The position numbers and the translations under genes were made by a program. From the NCBI GenBank assembly GCA_031002005.1, contig CM061921.1, positions 170,818,935 through 170,882,934 on the forward strand: a DNA stretch of 64,000 nt, in the 5' to 3' direction. The DNA is from Vandiemenella viatica. Its lineage: Eukaryota > Arthropoda > Insecta > Orthoptera > Morabidae. Under the pieces are notes generated by a model. It was given only the letters and a program-made list of their open reading frames with translations. It made no database searches and was not told the DNA's origin. Each line of letters begins with the position of its first letter. The first letter of the stretch is position 1. Of the stretch, positions 1 to 9,226 are shown piece by piece.

Positions 1-15
1 TCATTTTGGTACGAG

Positions 16-75
16 TTGTTAGCACCCTCTGCCACCCACAATGTTTGCAATTTGCAGAGTATGGATGTAGATGTT
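16..75 (+). repeat. 3' end of a CR1/L2-like LINE copy
   Basis: This segment closely matches the 3' end of the minus-strand LINE at 36866-38290. Both read ttagcaccctctgccaccca, a short variable stretch, then atttgcagagtat and gatgtagatgt. Only the tail lies in the window; the body would be upstream of base 1. No coding sequence is visible here. Confidence 0.65.
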
Positions 76-862
76 ATTTGCAATGATATTACTGCTACAA
101 CTCTCCAGTAATTATGCAACCATTCTAGGTCATTTGCAACAAATTCCCAACCCTATTAATATCTAATACATACATTTATCTCCCAGTTTATACTTATATT
201 GGTCATGTACATACTCATCCCTTGCTGATACTTCAATACTTCTCGTCCTTGAATGAGGCTCGACTATCCAAAGTATTTACATTTTCCATATTGAAGCAGT
301 TTTGCAACAATGCATCTTCCATAAGGTTATAACCTAAAACCTTTCTAGGGTTTTTCTCTTAATAACAACATAAACTGCATCTAATTTTTGGCGATTGGGT
401 GGTAAATATCAGAACACATCCTATTTCTTTCTCTCATTCATATACCCACAGCAGCCAGGAAAAAATAAAATAATTCACTAAGCAGAATCAATGATATCCA
501 TTGAAAATCCTTGGAAATAACAAAGGATAGGGAAAATAAAGTCAAAGGCAGAAGAATTGCAGTGAATACACAAAACAAAAGACAAAGAAAATTGTACAAT
601 ATTCCAATTAAACACCTAATTCATATGGCAAGGGAGATGCACGCACAATGCAGCCTAATGTATAACTGGATATGTCATAAAGAACAGGGCAAGAGAAGAG
701 GGGGTGGAGGAAGTTGATTAAAACAGTGTGTTGATAATCATAGAAAAACAATATCGCTTGTAGATACAGAACACATGATTATATACAAATACATAAAGTT
801 AAATACATGAACAAGGGAACAAAAATGGAAAAACATGCAAAGACTGAATAGACAAATCTATA
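76..862. other. Intronic/intergenic DNA without recognisable gene
   Basis: AT-rich sequence. The only open frame (511-717) is short, lysine-rich and resembles no family I recognise. I see no splice-bounded exon and no clear repeat. Confidence 0.6.
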
Positions 863-1052
863 CCAGGTGTGTAAATATGAAACCGGAATTTGCCAATAGA
901 TGGCTCTAGCTATCAGTGCAGCTACCATGAGATTGCATCATTGTCACCATTTTCTTTTTTTGACATCTGACAGCCATTTTCAACCCATGACAATACAAGT
1001 TTCATATGACAGTGTAGTTTTCAATAATGTTGAACATGTAAAGTTTTGAGCC

Positions 1053-1793
1053 TCCAAACTAAGATTTGCGGACATCATTGATTTTCTGTTACCATTTAAA
1101 GAAAACTGCTGCAGAATGGCGTCAAATGCTTGTTGAAGCTTACGGTGAGCGTCCTCTCGGTAATCACAGTGTTTTGAGCGGTTTAAAAAATTCAAAACTG
1201 GTGATTTTGACGTGAGAAACAAAAACAGTGGAAGACTTCCAAAGAAGTTTGAGGACAGCGAATTTCAAGCATTGTTGGATGAGGATGATGACCAAATGCA
1301 AGAACAACTGGCAGACCAATTAAATGTAACACACGAAGCTGTCTCCACAAATTTAAAAGCGATGGGAAAGATCCAGAAGATGGGAAAACGGGTTCCACAT
1401 GATTTGACTGACAGACGGCAAGAAAAACTAAAAACCACTTGCAAAATGCTGCTCACCAGGTATAAAAGAAAGTCATTTTTCTATCGAATTGTGACAGGTG
1501 ATAAAAGTGGATATATTTCAAGAACCCTAAGCAGAAAAGATCATGCGTAACTCCAGCTGAACTGTCAACATCAACATCGTCAAGGCCAAATCACTGTGGA
1601 AAGAAGATAATGCTCTGTGTTTGGTAAGATCAAAATGGTGTGATCTATTATGAGCTACTTAAAACCTGGTGAAACTGTTAATACTGCACTTTATTGATAG
1701 CAAATGATCAATTTGAATCAAGCATTGCAGGAAAAACGACCAGAATACCAGAAAAGGCAACACAAAGTGATTTTGCTCCAATACAACGCACCA

Positions 1794-1794
<1 letters not shown>
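1053..1794 (+). pseudogene. mariner transposase, N-terminal two thirds (broken)
   Basis: The translation gives the helix-turn-helix region (AAEWRQMLVEAYG), the GDFDV linker, the second HTH (FEDSEFQALLDEDD, LADQLNVTHEAVS, LKAMGKIQK) and the first catalytic region (RIVTGDK). It then gives YYELLKPGET and KRPEYQKRQHKVILLQYNAP. The normal HDNARPH motif reads QYNAP, so the second catalytic Asp is lost. Several frameshifts are needed to follow the family sequence. The frame stops at the LINE insertion point and resumes at 7797. The family acts in the nucleus, cutting and pasting at TA sites; this copy cannot be active. Confidence 0.9.

Positions 1795-1839
<45 letters not shown>
1795..1839. repeat. 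(GTT)15 microsatellite, LINE tail
   Basis: Fifteen uninterrupted GTT units, abutting the target-site duplication. It is the trinucleotide 3' tail of the minus-strand LINE, read on the other strand. A short open frame through it encodes poly-Cys and is not a gene. Confidence 0.95.
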
Positions 1840-1841
<2 letters not shown>

Positions 1842-1912
1842 GGTTTTAGGGCACGTCAACGACGGGTCATTAGCGCCCTAACAAAACCCAGGCGTGACAA
1901 CGTGGAAAAATT

Positions 1913-2409
1913 GCCGTCTGTGTGGCCGACAGTAAAGGCGTCGGCCACAGAGACAGCACAATAAAATACTAACATACTAACTAAAATACCGTCTGCGTGG
2001 CTGACTGTAAAGAGATCGGTCACACAGACGGCAACATAAAATATAAAACTGAGACTAGAATATAAAATTACATACATTAACTGGTTGGCTGTAGAAGGCC
2101 CAACCAGTTAAAAAACGAGTTAGCTGGCTGGCTGTAAGAGGGCTAGCCATATAAGCAGTGTCACAAGTAAAAACAGTACTTGGATTGGTGGTTGTAAACA
2201 GCCACCAATCCAATCTAAAACCTAGGCCGATCTGCCCAAAATTTTTGGGACAAGACCGGCTAAGCTGCAAAACTTTAAAACCTTAGCCACGTTGTCCGGT
2301 CATCGTTTAAAATAAGGGACAGATCATTGGCTAAGCCGACGTTTGCCCTTAAATCTAAAAACAATACACATTCGGTTAAAATGTGGCGTACCGTCAAAGG
2401 TACGCCACA
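1913..2409 (-). repeat. Array of eight hairpins in the LINE 3' UTR
   Basis: Eight successive inverted repeats fill the 3' UTR: 1913-1930/1940-1957 (16 of 18 pairs), 1989-2005/2015-2031, 2077-2088/2100-2111 (12 perfect), 2125-2133/2141-2149, 2180-2191/2202-2213 (12 perfect), 2226-2260 with bulges, 2283-2289/2328-2334 with an inner 5-bp helix, and 2382-2392/2399-2409 (11 perfect). Several loops contain tgtaa or gtaaa, and several units are separated by A/T-rich spacers such as ataaaat. Stem sequences differ between units while complementarity is kept. This looks like a repeated structured RNA module, possibly for reverse-transcriptase recognition. Confidence 0.85.
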
Positions 2410-2595
2410 AGCATCACACTCCGGAGGGTCCTCTCGGTGGAGAAGGAAACCATGTGTCAGAGGACAGTGCCCGATTCGGAGGCAAGTAAGGAGAACCTCA
2501 TCCCTCCTCGCCCGCTGGAAGGAGCTGCTCCACGGTTGAACGGTCAGTTTGACCAGCTGGAGCTTATTATGCTCAACTTCCAGCCACTGCCTCTG

Positions 2596-5500
2596 CTAAA
2601 CATCAAAAACAAATCTCTTCGCCGCCGAGGCAAGGTCTGACTTTGGGACCGGTTCAAAGTCGGTTCTGACCTTGTCGCAGGCTGACTTGGCAGCTTCATC
2701 AGCTGCCTCGTTCCCTCTGATTCCCACATGGCCCGGTACCCAGCAGAATAATATCTCCTTTCCACGAGATTGAAGGGGAAGGAGGGCATCCTGGATGTCC
2801 TTGACTAGACGATCTGCTGGATACATGTTTCCTATGGCCTGAATACAGCTGAGGGAATCACAGCATATGATGAACAACTTATTGCGCATTACTTTCATAT
2901 GCTGGAGCGACTTAAAAACGGCATAGCATTCGGCGGTGTAAACGCTGCACCTGCCGTCCAGTTTGAATGTGTAAGTCGCTCGAGGGAACACTACGGAGCA
3001 ACCAACTCCGTTAGCCTGCTTAGACCCATCCGTATATACCGGGGTAAACATGTGATACTGATTTAAAATATCTCAAAGTATATTAATAAAAACACTGTCA
3101 GCGGTAAAATTTTTGTTATACCGATGCAGATTTAATATTATTCTGGGCCTCTTTAATAGCCAGGGAGGAGATTTACTACAACCCTGGTGATAAAACGAAG
3201 GAAGTTCGAACCCATTTTCTTCTAAAACAGCCTTTGCACGGTAGCTAAAAGGTTTGGTGGCTCTAGTGCGGTTGGTATACAGCAGCTTAAAACTCGGGTG
3301 TATGACTATGTCATACACGGGACTGCCAGGTGTTATGGCAACATGCAGGTAGTGTCGCACCATGAGGAGTCGCTGGCGGATGGTAAGCGACGGCTCGCCT
3401 GAGTCAGCACAAATGCTGACAATAGGGCTGGTGCGATATGCACCCGTGGCGAGCCGAATTCCTGCATGGTGGACACTATCCAGTATACGGAGATAGCTGT
3501 CCCGTGCCGAACCATACACGATACAACCGTATTCCAGCCGCGACCGTACAAAGGCTCTGTAAAATTGTAGCAGGCAGGAGCGGTCAGCGCCCCATGACCT
3601 GCCACACAGACATTTTAAAACATTTAGAGCTATTAAGGCCCTGGCTCTCACATCTTTTAGATGCGGTAGCCAGTTGAGCCTAGTGTCTAAAATGAGGCCC
3701 AGAAATCTAACAGTATCAGTAAAACTTAAAACGGTATTCCTCAAGGTAAGGTGAGGCTCCGGTAAAAGGCTTCTTCTGCGAGTAAAAAGAACACACCGGG
3801 TTTTCTCAGCAAAGAAACGAAAACCGGTGTGCATTGACCATTCGTCCAGCCTGTTCAACGTGAGCTGCAACTGCCGCTCAGCGCTTCTCACGCTGGACGA
3901 CGCAATAAAAATTAAAAAATCGTCCACATATAAGGAGTACCATATGGGACTCCTTATAATGGCACCAATGCTATTGATAGCAATTGAGAAGAGTGTTACG
4001 CTTAAAACTGATCCTTCAGGAACACCATTTTCCTGAATAAAAAGATCAGACACTTCACTACCGACTCGGTACCGGAAGCAACGACCAGATAAAAATGATT
4101 TAAAAAAACGGGGCAGATTACCCCTAAACCCCCATTCATGCAACTGTTTTAAAATAACATGCCGCCAGCTAGTATCGTAGGCCTTTTCAAGATCAAAAAA
4201 GACCCCCACAAGGTGTTGGCTGCGGATAAATGCATCCAGTATTGCCGCCTCCAGGAGGATCAGGTTATCCAAGGTGGAACGTGACTTCCTGAATCCACCC
4301 TGAAAGCAGCTCAGTAGATTACGGGATTCAAGACACCAGACAAGGCGGCGATTCAACATCCTCTCCAGTGTCTTCCCCACGCAGCTAGTCAAGGCAATTA
4401 TACGATAACTACCTGGCAACAATTTGTCTTTCCCAGGTTTTAAAATAGGGATGAGCATTGCTTCTTTCCACGAGTCGGGGAAGTGTCCTCCGGTCCATAT
4501 ATCGTTAAAAATATCCAGAAGGTACTCTTTAGCATCTTTACTAAGATGCCTCAGCAACGGGTACTGGATCAGATCTGGCCCTGCAGCTGTGTCATTTGCG
4601 CTGTTTAACACCGACTCCAGCTCCCAAGATGTAAATGGGCAGTTGTAGGCCTCTGTATTCGACGAATCGAAGCACAGCACGCACCTCTCGGCAGCTCTAT
4701 GTCACTGGAACCGAGGGTCATAGTTGGTGGACGAAGTGACGGCAGTGAAGTTCTACGCCATCAGCTGCGCTATGCTCCGTTCGTCAGTAATTACACCTCC
4801 ATGATCCAGTAATCCAGATACTGGTGGGCGGGAGTACCTTCCGGATATCCGGCGGATAGACTCCCATACTTTTGACAAAGGTGTGGAACGATTAATAGTG
4901 CTCACAAAGTTCTGCCATGACCTTTTCTTGCTGTCTTTAATAACTCGACGCGCCTTAGCTCTGGCAATACGAAACGCTGCTAGGTTGTCAGTTGTTGGGC
5001 ATTACCTAAAACGACATAGCGCCCGTCTACGACCCTGGATGGCGGAACGATATTCGTCGTTCCACCAGGGGACGGACGTCCTTCGCAGCGTTCCGGAGCT
5101 TTTCAGCATGGAGACGTCAGTTGCACGGTGAATCACTTCTGTGAAGTGATTCACCTTCTCCTGTATACTGCCACAGGGTTGCAGTAGTACAGAACGGCAG
5201 AAAAGCTGCCAATCTGCACCACTGCACCATTTACGCCGGTTATTACCTCCTCCACGCTCACACTCAACGTGCATCCAAATAGGGAAGTGGTCGCTTCCAT
5301 GTAGGTCGCGATCCACCTCCCACTGCATGGAGTCCGCAATTGAGGGAGAACACAAAGAAAGGTCAATGGCAGAAGACGTACCGGAAGCATTGGTGAAATG
5401 AGTCATTTGCCCTGTATTCAGGATACAAATTTCCCCTTGCTCTATCAATCTACCAACCACTTGGCCCCGGGGGCAATCGGTGGCGGAACGCCACAACGCA

Positions 5501-5907
5501 CTGTGGGCGTTGAAATCTCCCAAGAGGAGAAAGGGCCGTGTGAGTTGTCGTATAATGCCATCCAGGTCGTCGTAGTCGACGGACAAACTGGGTGGCAGAT
5601 AGACAGAGCATACGGTCAGTTGGATTGGACCGTGTATTTTCACCGCTACTGCTTGTAATGTGGAGGTGAGAGCAACGGGTTCGGAGTGGACAGTGTTTCG
5701 GACCAACACCGCCACTCCTCCCTTAGCTTGATCACCCTCGGTATCGTCCTTTCGGAATATGTCATATCCTCTTAGCACTGGCTGGTGTAGTAGTCTGAAA
5801 TGTGTCTCTTGCAGACAGAGACACAAAGGATCAGACCGTGCTAAGAGTTGGATTTCCTCTTTGTGAGCCTGAAAGCCATTGACGTTCCACTTAAGTATGG
5901 GAGCCAT
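2596..5907 (-). pseudogene. LINE ORF2: AP endonuclease, reverse transcriptase, RNase H
   Basis: One reading frame runs from the ATG at 5907 to the stop at 2596, broken by four in-frame stops at 5002-5004, 4753-4755, 4702-4704 and 3073-3075 and by no frameshift. The endonuclease shows WNVNGF near the start, LQETH, LLGDFNAH and GSDHFPI. The reverse transcriptase shows LIPILKPGKDKLL, GGFRKSRSTLDNL, FFDLEKAYD, NGVPEGSVLS and the catalytic YVDD. RNase H shows PVYTDGS, YTAECYAV and WVPGHVGIRGNEAADE, with the catalytic acids present. In a live element it nicks the target, primes reverse transcription on it and removes RNA. The stops are compatible with C-to-T decay (inferred). Confidence 0.93.
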
Positions 5908-5908
5908 C

Positions 5909-7461
5909 CTACCTATTTAAAACCACCCGCCCCGGATCGGGTGGGTCAGTGTCTGATGTCTGCTGAGAAACGGGACCAGGTTCTTCGTCCACCAGCATAA
6001 CGTCATCTTCGGGGTCCGAAGACGACTTTTGTTCTAAGGCCTCGGCATCTTGCGGATATTTCTTCCGCCGAGGCCTTGTCCCCCTCCTCCCCATGGTAGT
6101 TGGGGAACTGGGAGGAGAAGTAGAAGGGGAGTTCAAGAACATTGTGGGGTCCGCTTGTTTGAACTTCGGACCCCGAACTTTCTGCACTAACTGCTATCCG
6201 CTTCCGGCAGATGGCGTTGCTGCTGCTACTACCGCTGCAGATGCAGCTTTTGCCATGGGTGCTGCTTCTGCTGTTGCAGAGGCACCCACGGCTGCAGCTA
6301 CTGGAATGGATGGTCGTGCTTTGGCTGGTGGACTTGATGAACCTGCTGTTGTAGTGGTCGAGTTAGCAGAAGCGTTACTACCGATGACCGCGGTTCTTGG
6401 TGTTAGGACCTTAGTGGGCTGCGCACCACACTTGCACTGGCACGAGCATGTCGTGCTCGTGCCCGTGTCTAGAACGGACGTCTGTGTAGCAAAGCTCTTC
6501 TTCCTGACGGGAGTTGATAGCGTTTTGGCGAAGCTAGTGGTGAAGACCGGTGGCGCCAGCGCCTTAAACCGTTTCTTCGCCTCGCCATAGGATATTCGTT
6601 CCTTAGTCTTCAACTCCTATACCTTCTTTTCTTCAAGGTACACTCGACACTACCTGCTCTAGGCTGGATGTGACCCGGAGCAGTTAATGCACACCTGTGG
6701 GAGGGTGCAACTTGCACCCGGTTCGTGCGCCGACTTTCCACATTTCTCACAAGTGGCGTTGCCTTTACAGTTCGCCGTCGTATGCCCGAACCGCTGGCAC
6801 TTAAAGCAGCGCATCGGGTCCGGAACATACGGGCGAACATTCAGATTTAAATATCCAGTTTTAATGGATTTCTGCAACGTCAGAGTGTCGAATGTCAGGA
6901 CGAAGGTGGCAGTCTTCTCAAGATTGCCGCTAACCCTTCGTTTTATCTGCCTAACCTCAACCACATTTTCTGATCTCCACTCCATAAGGAGTTCCTCTGA
7001 CTCTATATCGATCAAATCTCGGCAGGTGATCACACCTTTGCTGCTATTTAGAGTCTTATGGAGTTCACATTTCACTTTGAACTCCCCGAGCTTCTCACAC
7101 TTAAGGAGTAGTACAACCTGCATGTAGTTAGATGTCTCTAACAGCAGTGTCCCGTTCCTCAACTTTTTTACGTTTTTAGGGTACCAGATATTCCCTCTAT
7201 GCCTTTCTGTAAATAGAATGGAGAGACCTTTTCAAAGGTTCCCTCCGTTCTTGCCATGATAACAAAGGCGTTGTCTATAAGACAACCCTTGCTGTTACAA
7301 TTGTCTTGTTCCGGGGGAGGGCTGTCAACTCTCGCCCGCATGTTGGCACTGGGTGTATTTTTTTTAACCTGCGGCACACCCGGACCGCAGGAGTTTTGTT
7401 TTTGTTTGTGAGGAAATTTTGGTCCCACGAGCAAAAACATTTTAAAAGAAAGCGCTAACAC
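5909..7461 (-). pseudogene. LINE ORF1 (gag-like, three CCHC zinc knuckles)
   Basis: The N-terminal part is in one frame (7461-7168) and the rest in another (7162-5909). A single lost base in an A-run near 7175 explains the shift. The middle resembles the RRM-like core of Jockey/I ORF1 proteins. It is followed by CFKCQRFGHTTANC, CEKCGKSAHEPGASC and CINCSGSHP, which are nucleic-acid-binding knuckles. A low-complexity Ala/Ser/Thr-rich tail and a basic-acidic end follow. Stops occur near 6659 and 6188. The terminal TAG (5909-5911) is one base upstream of the ORF2 ATG (5905-5907), so ORF2 may be translated by termination-reinitiation. Confidence 0.85.
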
Positions 7462-7786
7462 AACAGGGGTGTGCAGGTGCCCCTGAGGTCATACGTTAGA
7501 GGGTGGTTTGCCTCACCACTCATCCACCTCCTCGGCACGTGTCCGACCTTGAGGTTGAGGTTTTTTTTTTATAGAGGTTTGTACCGTCCTCGCGATCTGG
7601 GCGATGAAGCCGAGATCCCTGTTCTCCTAGGCACACAACGTTCCACCGCCACGCCCTGCGGTGGTCGTTGAAGCATGGTAGGAGTTTACGGTGTGGGAAA
7701 CTTGCGGCGTTCACAAGATTCGAGCTCGGGCACCGCGGGTTCACCAAACCCGTACCTGGCACTTGCGTACCAGACCCCTGCGGGGT
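7462..7786 (-). promoter_or_regulatory. LINE 5' UTR with presumed internal promoter
   Basis: This GC-richer stretch lies between ORF1 and the 5' target duplication. LINEs of this type carry a downstream, usually TATA-less promoter in their 5' UTR. I infer that role from position only and recognise no specific promoter element. The element appears complete at this end. Confidence 0.5.
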
Positions 7787-7796
7787 AACGCACCAT

Positions 7797-8077
7797 CACA
7801 TACAGCAAAACCGGTCAAGGAAATCATTAAGGCACTTAGTTGGGAGATACTGATGCATGAGGCTTACTCACCTGACTTAGCTCCATCCGATAATTCTCTC
7901 CTTACATTGATGGGACACGCACTAACTGAGCAGCACTTGACTTCTTATGAAAATGTATAAAAATGGCTCAATGACTGGTTTGCATTAAAAGAGGGAAAAA
8001 AAAATTGGAGTGGCATTAATGAATTTCCAGAGAGATGGGAAAAATGTATATCTAGCAATGGACAATATTTCAAATAA
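7797..8077 (+). pseudogene. mariner transposase, C-terminal part
   Basis: Continuation of the broken transposase after the LINE. It reads HTAKPVKEIIKALSWEIL, then SPDLAPSDNSLL (third catalytic acid in SPDLAPSD) and HALTEQHLTSYENV. It ends with a stretch like the family's C-terminus, FPERWEKCISSNGQYF and a TAA at 8075-8077. A stop interrupts it after YENV. Spacing and motifs fit the D34D mariner class. Confidence 0.88.
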
Positions 8078-8155
8078 GGTACTTTGTACCATTTTTATAC
8101 AATAAAGGTGTATTTTTTATGAAGAAATTACCGTTTTATATTTACGTACCTGGTA

Positions 8156-9074
8156 TATATAAAGATGAATGTATGTTTGTTGGTTTGTTTGTTTCTTTGT
8201 TCTTCATACAAATCCACAGTTTTCATCCGATCTCGCTGAAACTTTGCACACTTATCACTTGAAACAAGGAGAAAAATACTGTCTACATTTGGTTCAAAAA
8301 TTATCTGCTGTCTTATAATTTTGAAAAATTACTGAAAGGTGATAGACAGTCGCATTGGATATGGAGGTCTGTGTACCGTTTCTCTGTGTAGCGGTCAGGT
8401 AGCCCAGTGATTAAAGGGCTTGCTTACTAATGTTTGGGTCGTTGTCTCCAGTTCAAATCCCTGTGGAGGCTAAGATTTTTAAACATTGTTTTGATCATAA
8501 GAGTCACGCCTGGACCGTCGGTTATTCCGATTGAATGTTAAACTGTAGATATCACAAAGTTAGGGGTGCAATGCGAGGAAAATCGTAGGTCGTCTTGCAA
8601 TGCTGTAGGTGTACACTTTTTTATGTTATATTGATCCCTCAGGGCTGATTCGCAGTCAGTGTGTATGTGATCTGCAGTAATAATAGTACAAATGTGGAAG
8701 TAAGTCTCTGTCTTTTGTTACGTTTTTACAACTAAATGCCTGTACCGATATTGATGGAATTTGACAAGAAAATCTGTAGGGAGGGCACAGGACACTTTTT
8801 TTTCTGGCATGATTAACAGTTGTAGTCACGAAATTTTGAGAACTTATCGAATGGTGACAGAGAGACCGATGTGTGTGTTAGTCTGTAATGTTACATCGCT
8901 TACTCAAGCTATGCTTCTTGCGCTTTACGTTAGTGTATAATTAGTTAGTAAATTTCGTTTAGAGAAAAAACGTATTATTTAGTATAGATGTCGATTTTCT
9001 CTGTCCTTTTACTTTGTGTCTGCTTAAATGTTTCTGGCACCAGTTTATTTTTCCTTCATTTTTGACATGCCTTG
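8156..9074. repeat. Diverged repeats with a tRNA-like SINE head
   Basis: Around 8397-8475 the plus strand reads gtagcccagtgattaaaggg and later agttcaaatccctg. These resemble the Pol III A and B boxes of a tRNA-derived SINE. The flanks contain lines such as tccgatctcgctgaaacttt (near 8228), a style I associate with insect interspersed repeats but cannot assign. No protein-coding potential is seen. Confidence 0.45.
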
Positions 9075-9185
9075 TAGGCGTAAACTGGCCTAACACGAGC
9101 AGCTAAAGTTATTAGAACCCAAGAATTGGATGCTCGTGCCGAAGAAAGAAGAAAAGTACAAGCTGAAATAAAGCTGCCCTTAGTT
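9075..9185 (+). pseudogene. Possible Helitron N-terminal remnant
   Basis: One frame reads RAAKVIRTQELDARAEER, followed by a basic, Arg/Glu-rich stretch. It resembles the repetitive N-terminus common in insect Helitron Rep/helicase proteins. It is short and ends in a poly-C tract at 9190-9204. No Rep or helicase motif follows. This is a weak call. Confidence 0.25.
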
Positions 9186-9226
9186 AACACCCCCCCCCCC
9201 CCCCACATTGGTTTGGTTTTCTGTTA

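Larger units (their letters stand above)
1795..7786 (-). mobile_element. I-clade non-LTR retrotransposon, near full length
   Basis: A minus-strand LINE of 5992 bp. In order it has a 5' region, ORF1 with zinc knuckles, ORF2 with AP endonuclease, reverse transcriptase and RNase H, a structured 3' UTR and a (CAA)n tail that reads as (GTT)n at 1795-1839 on the plus strand. The 10-bp target duplication aacgcaccat is at 1785-1794 and 7787-7796 and is exact. RNase H after RT, three CCHC knuckles, a TSD of this size and a trinucleotide tail fit the I clade; R1 and Loa relatives are alternatives. The damage is modest (one ORF1 frameshift, a few nonsense codons), so it is younger than the mariner around it. 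Confidence 0.93.
863..8153 (+). mobile_element. mariner element split by a LINE
   Basis: The ends are inverted repeats of about 27 bp: ccaggtgtgtaaatatgaaa on the left and ccaggtacgtaaatataaaa as the reverse complement on the right. They are flanked by TA at 861-862 and 8154-8155, the target used by mariner/Tc1 elements. The transposase relic is interrupted at 1795 by a LINE. Subtracting the LINE and one TSD leaves about 1.29 kb, the usual mariner length. The element must have been resident before the LINE arrived. Confidence 0.92.

Noticed and set aside
1704..1964. Open frame with a poly-Cys run
   Set aside because: It is the (GTT)n LINE tail read in frame.
1795..2409. CRISPR-like regular repeats
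   Set aside because: Units are hairpins with different stems, not direct repeats with unique spacers, and lie in a eukaryotic LINE.
6093..7127. Plus-strand open frames of 165 and 146 codons
   Set aside because: They are antisense shadows of LINE ORF1; the Ala-rich one reflects low-complexity DNA.
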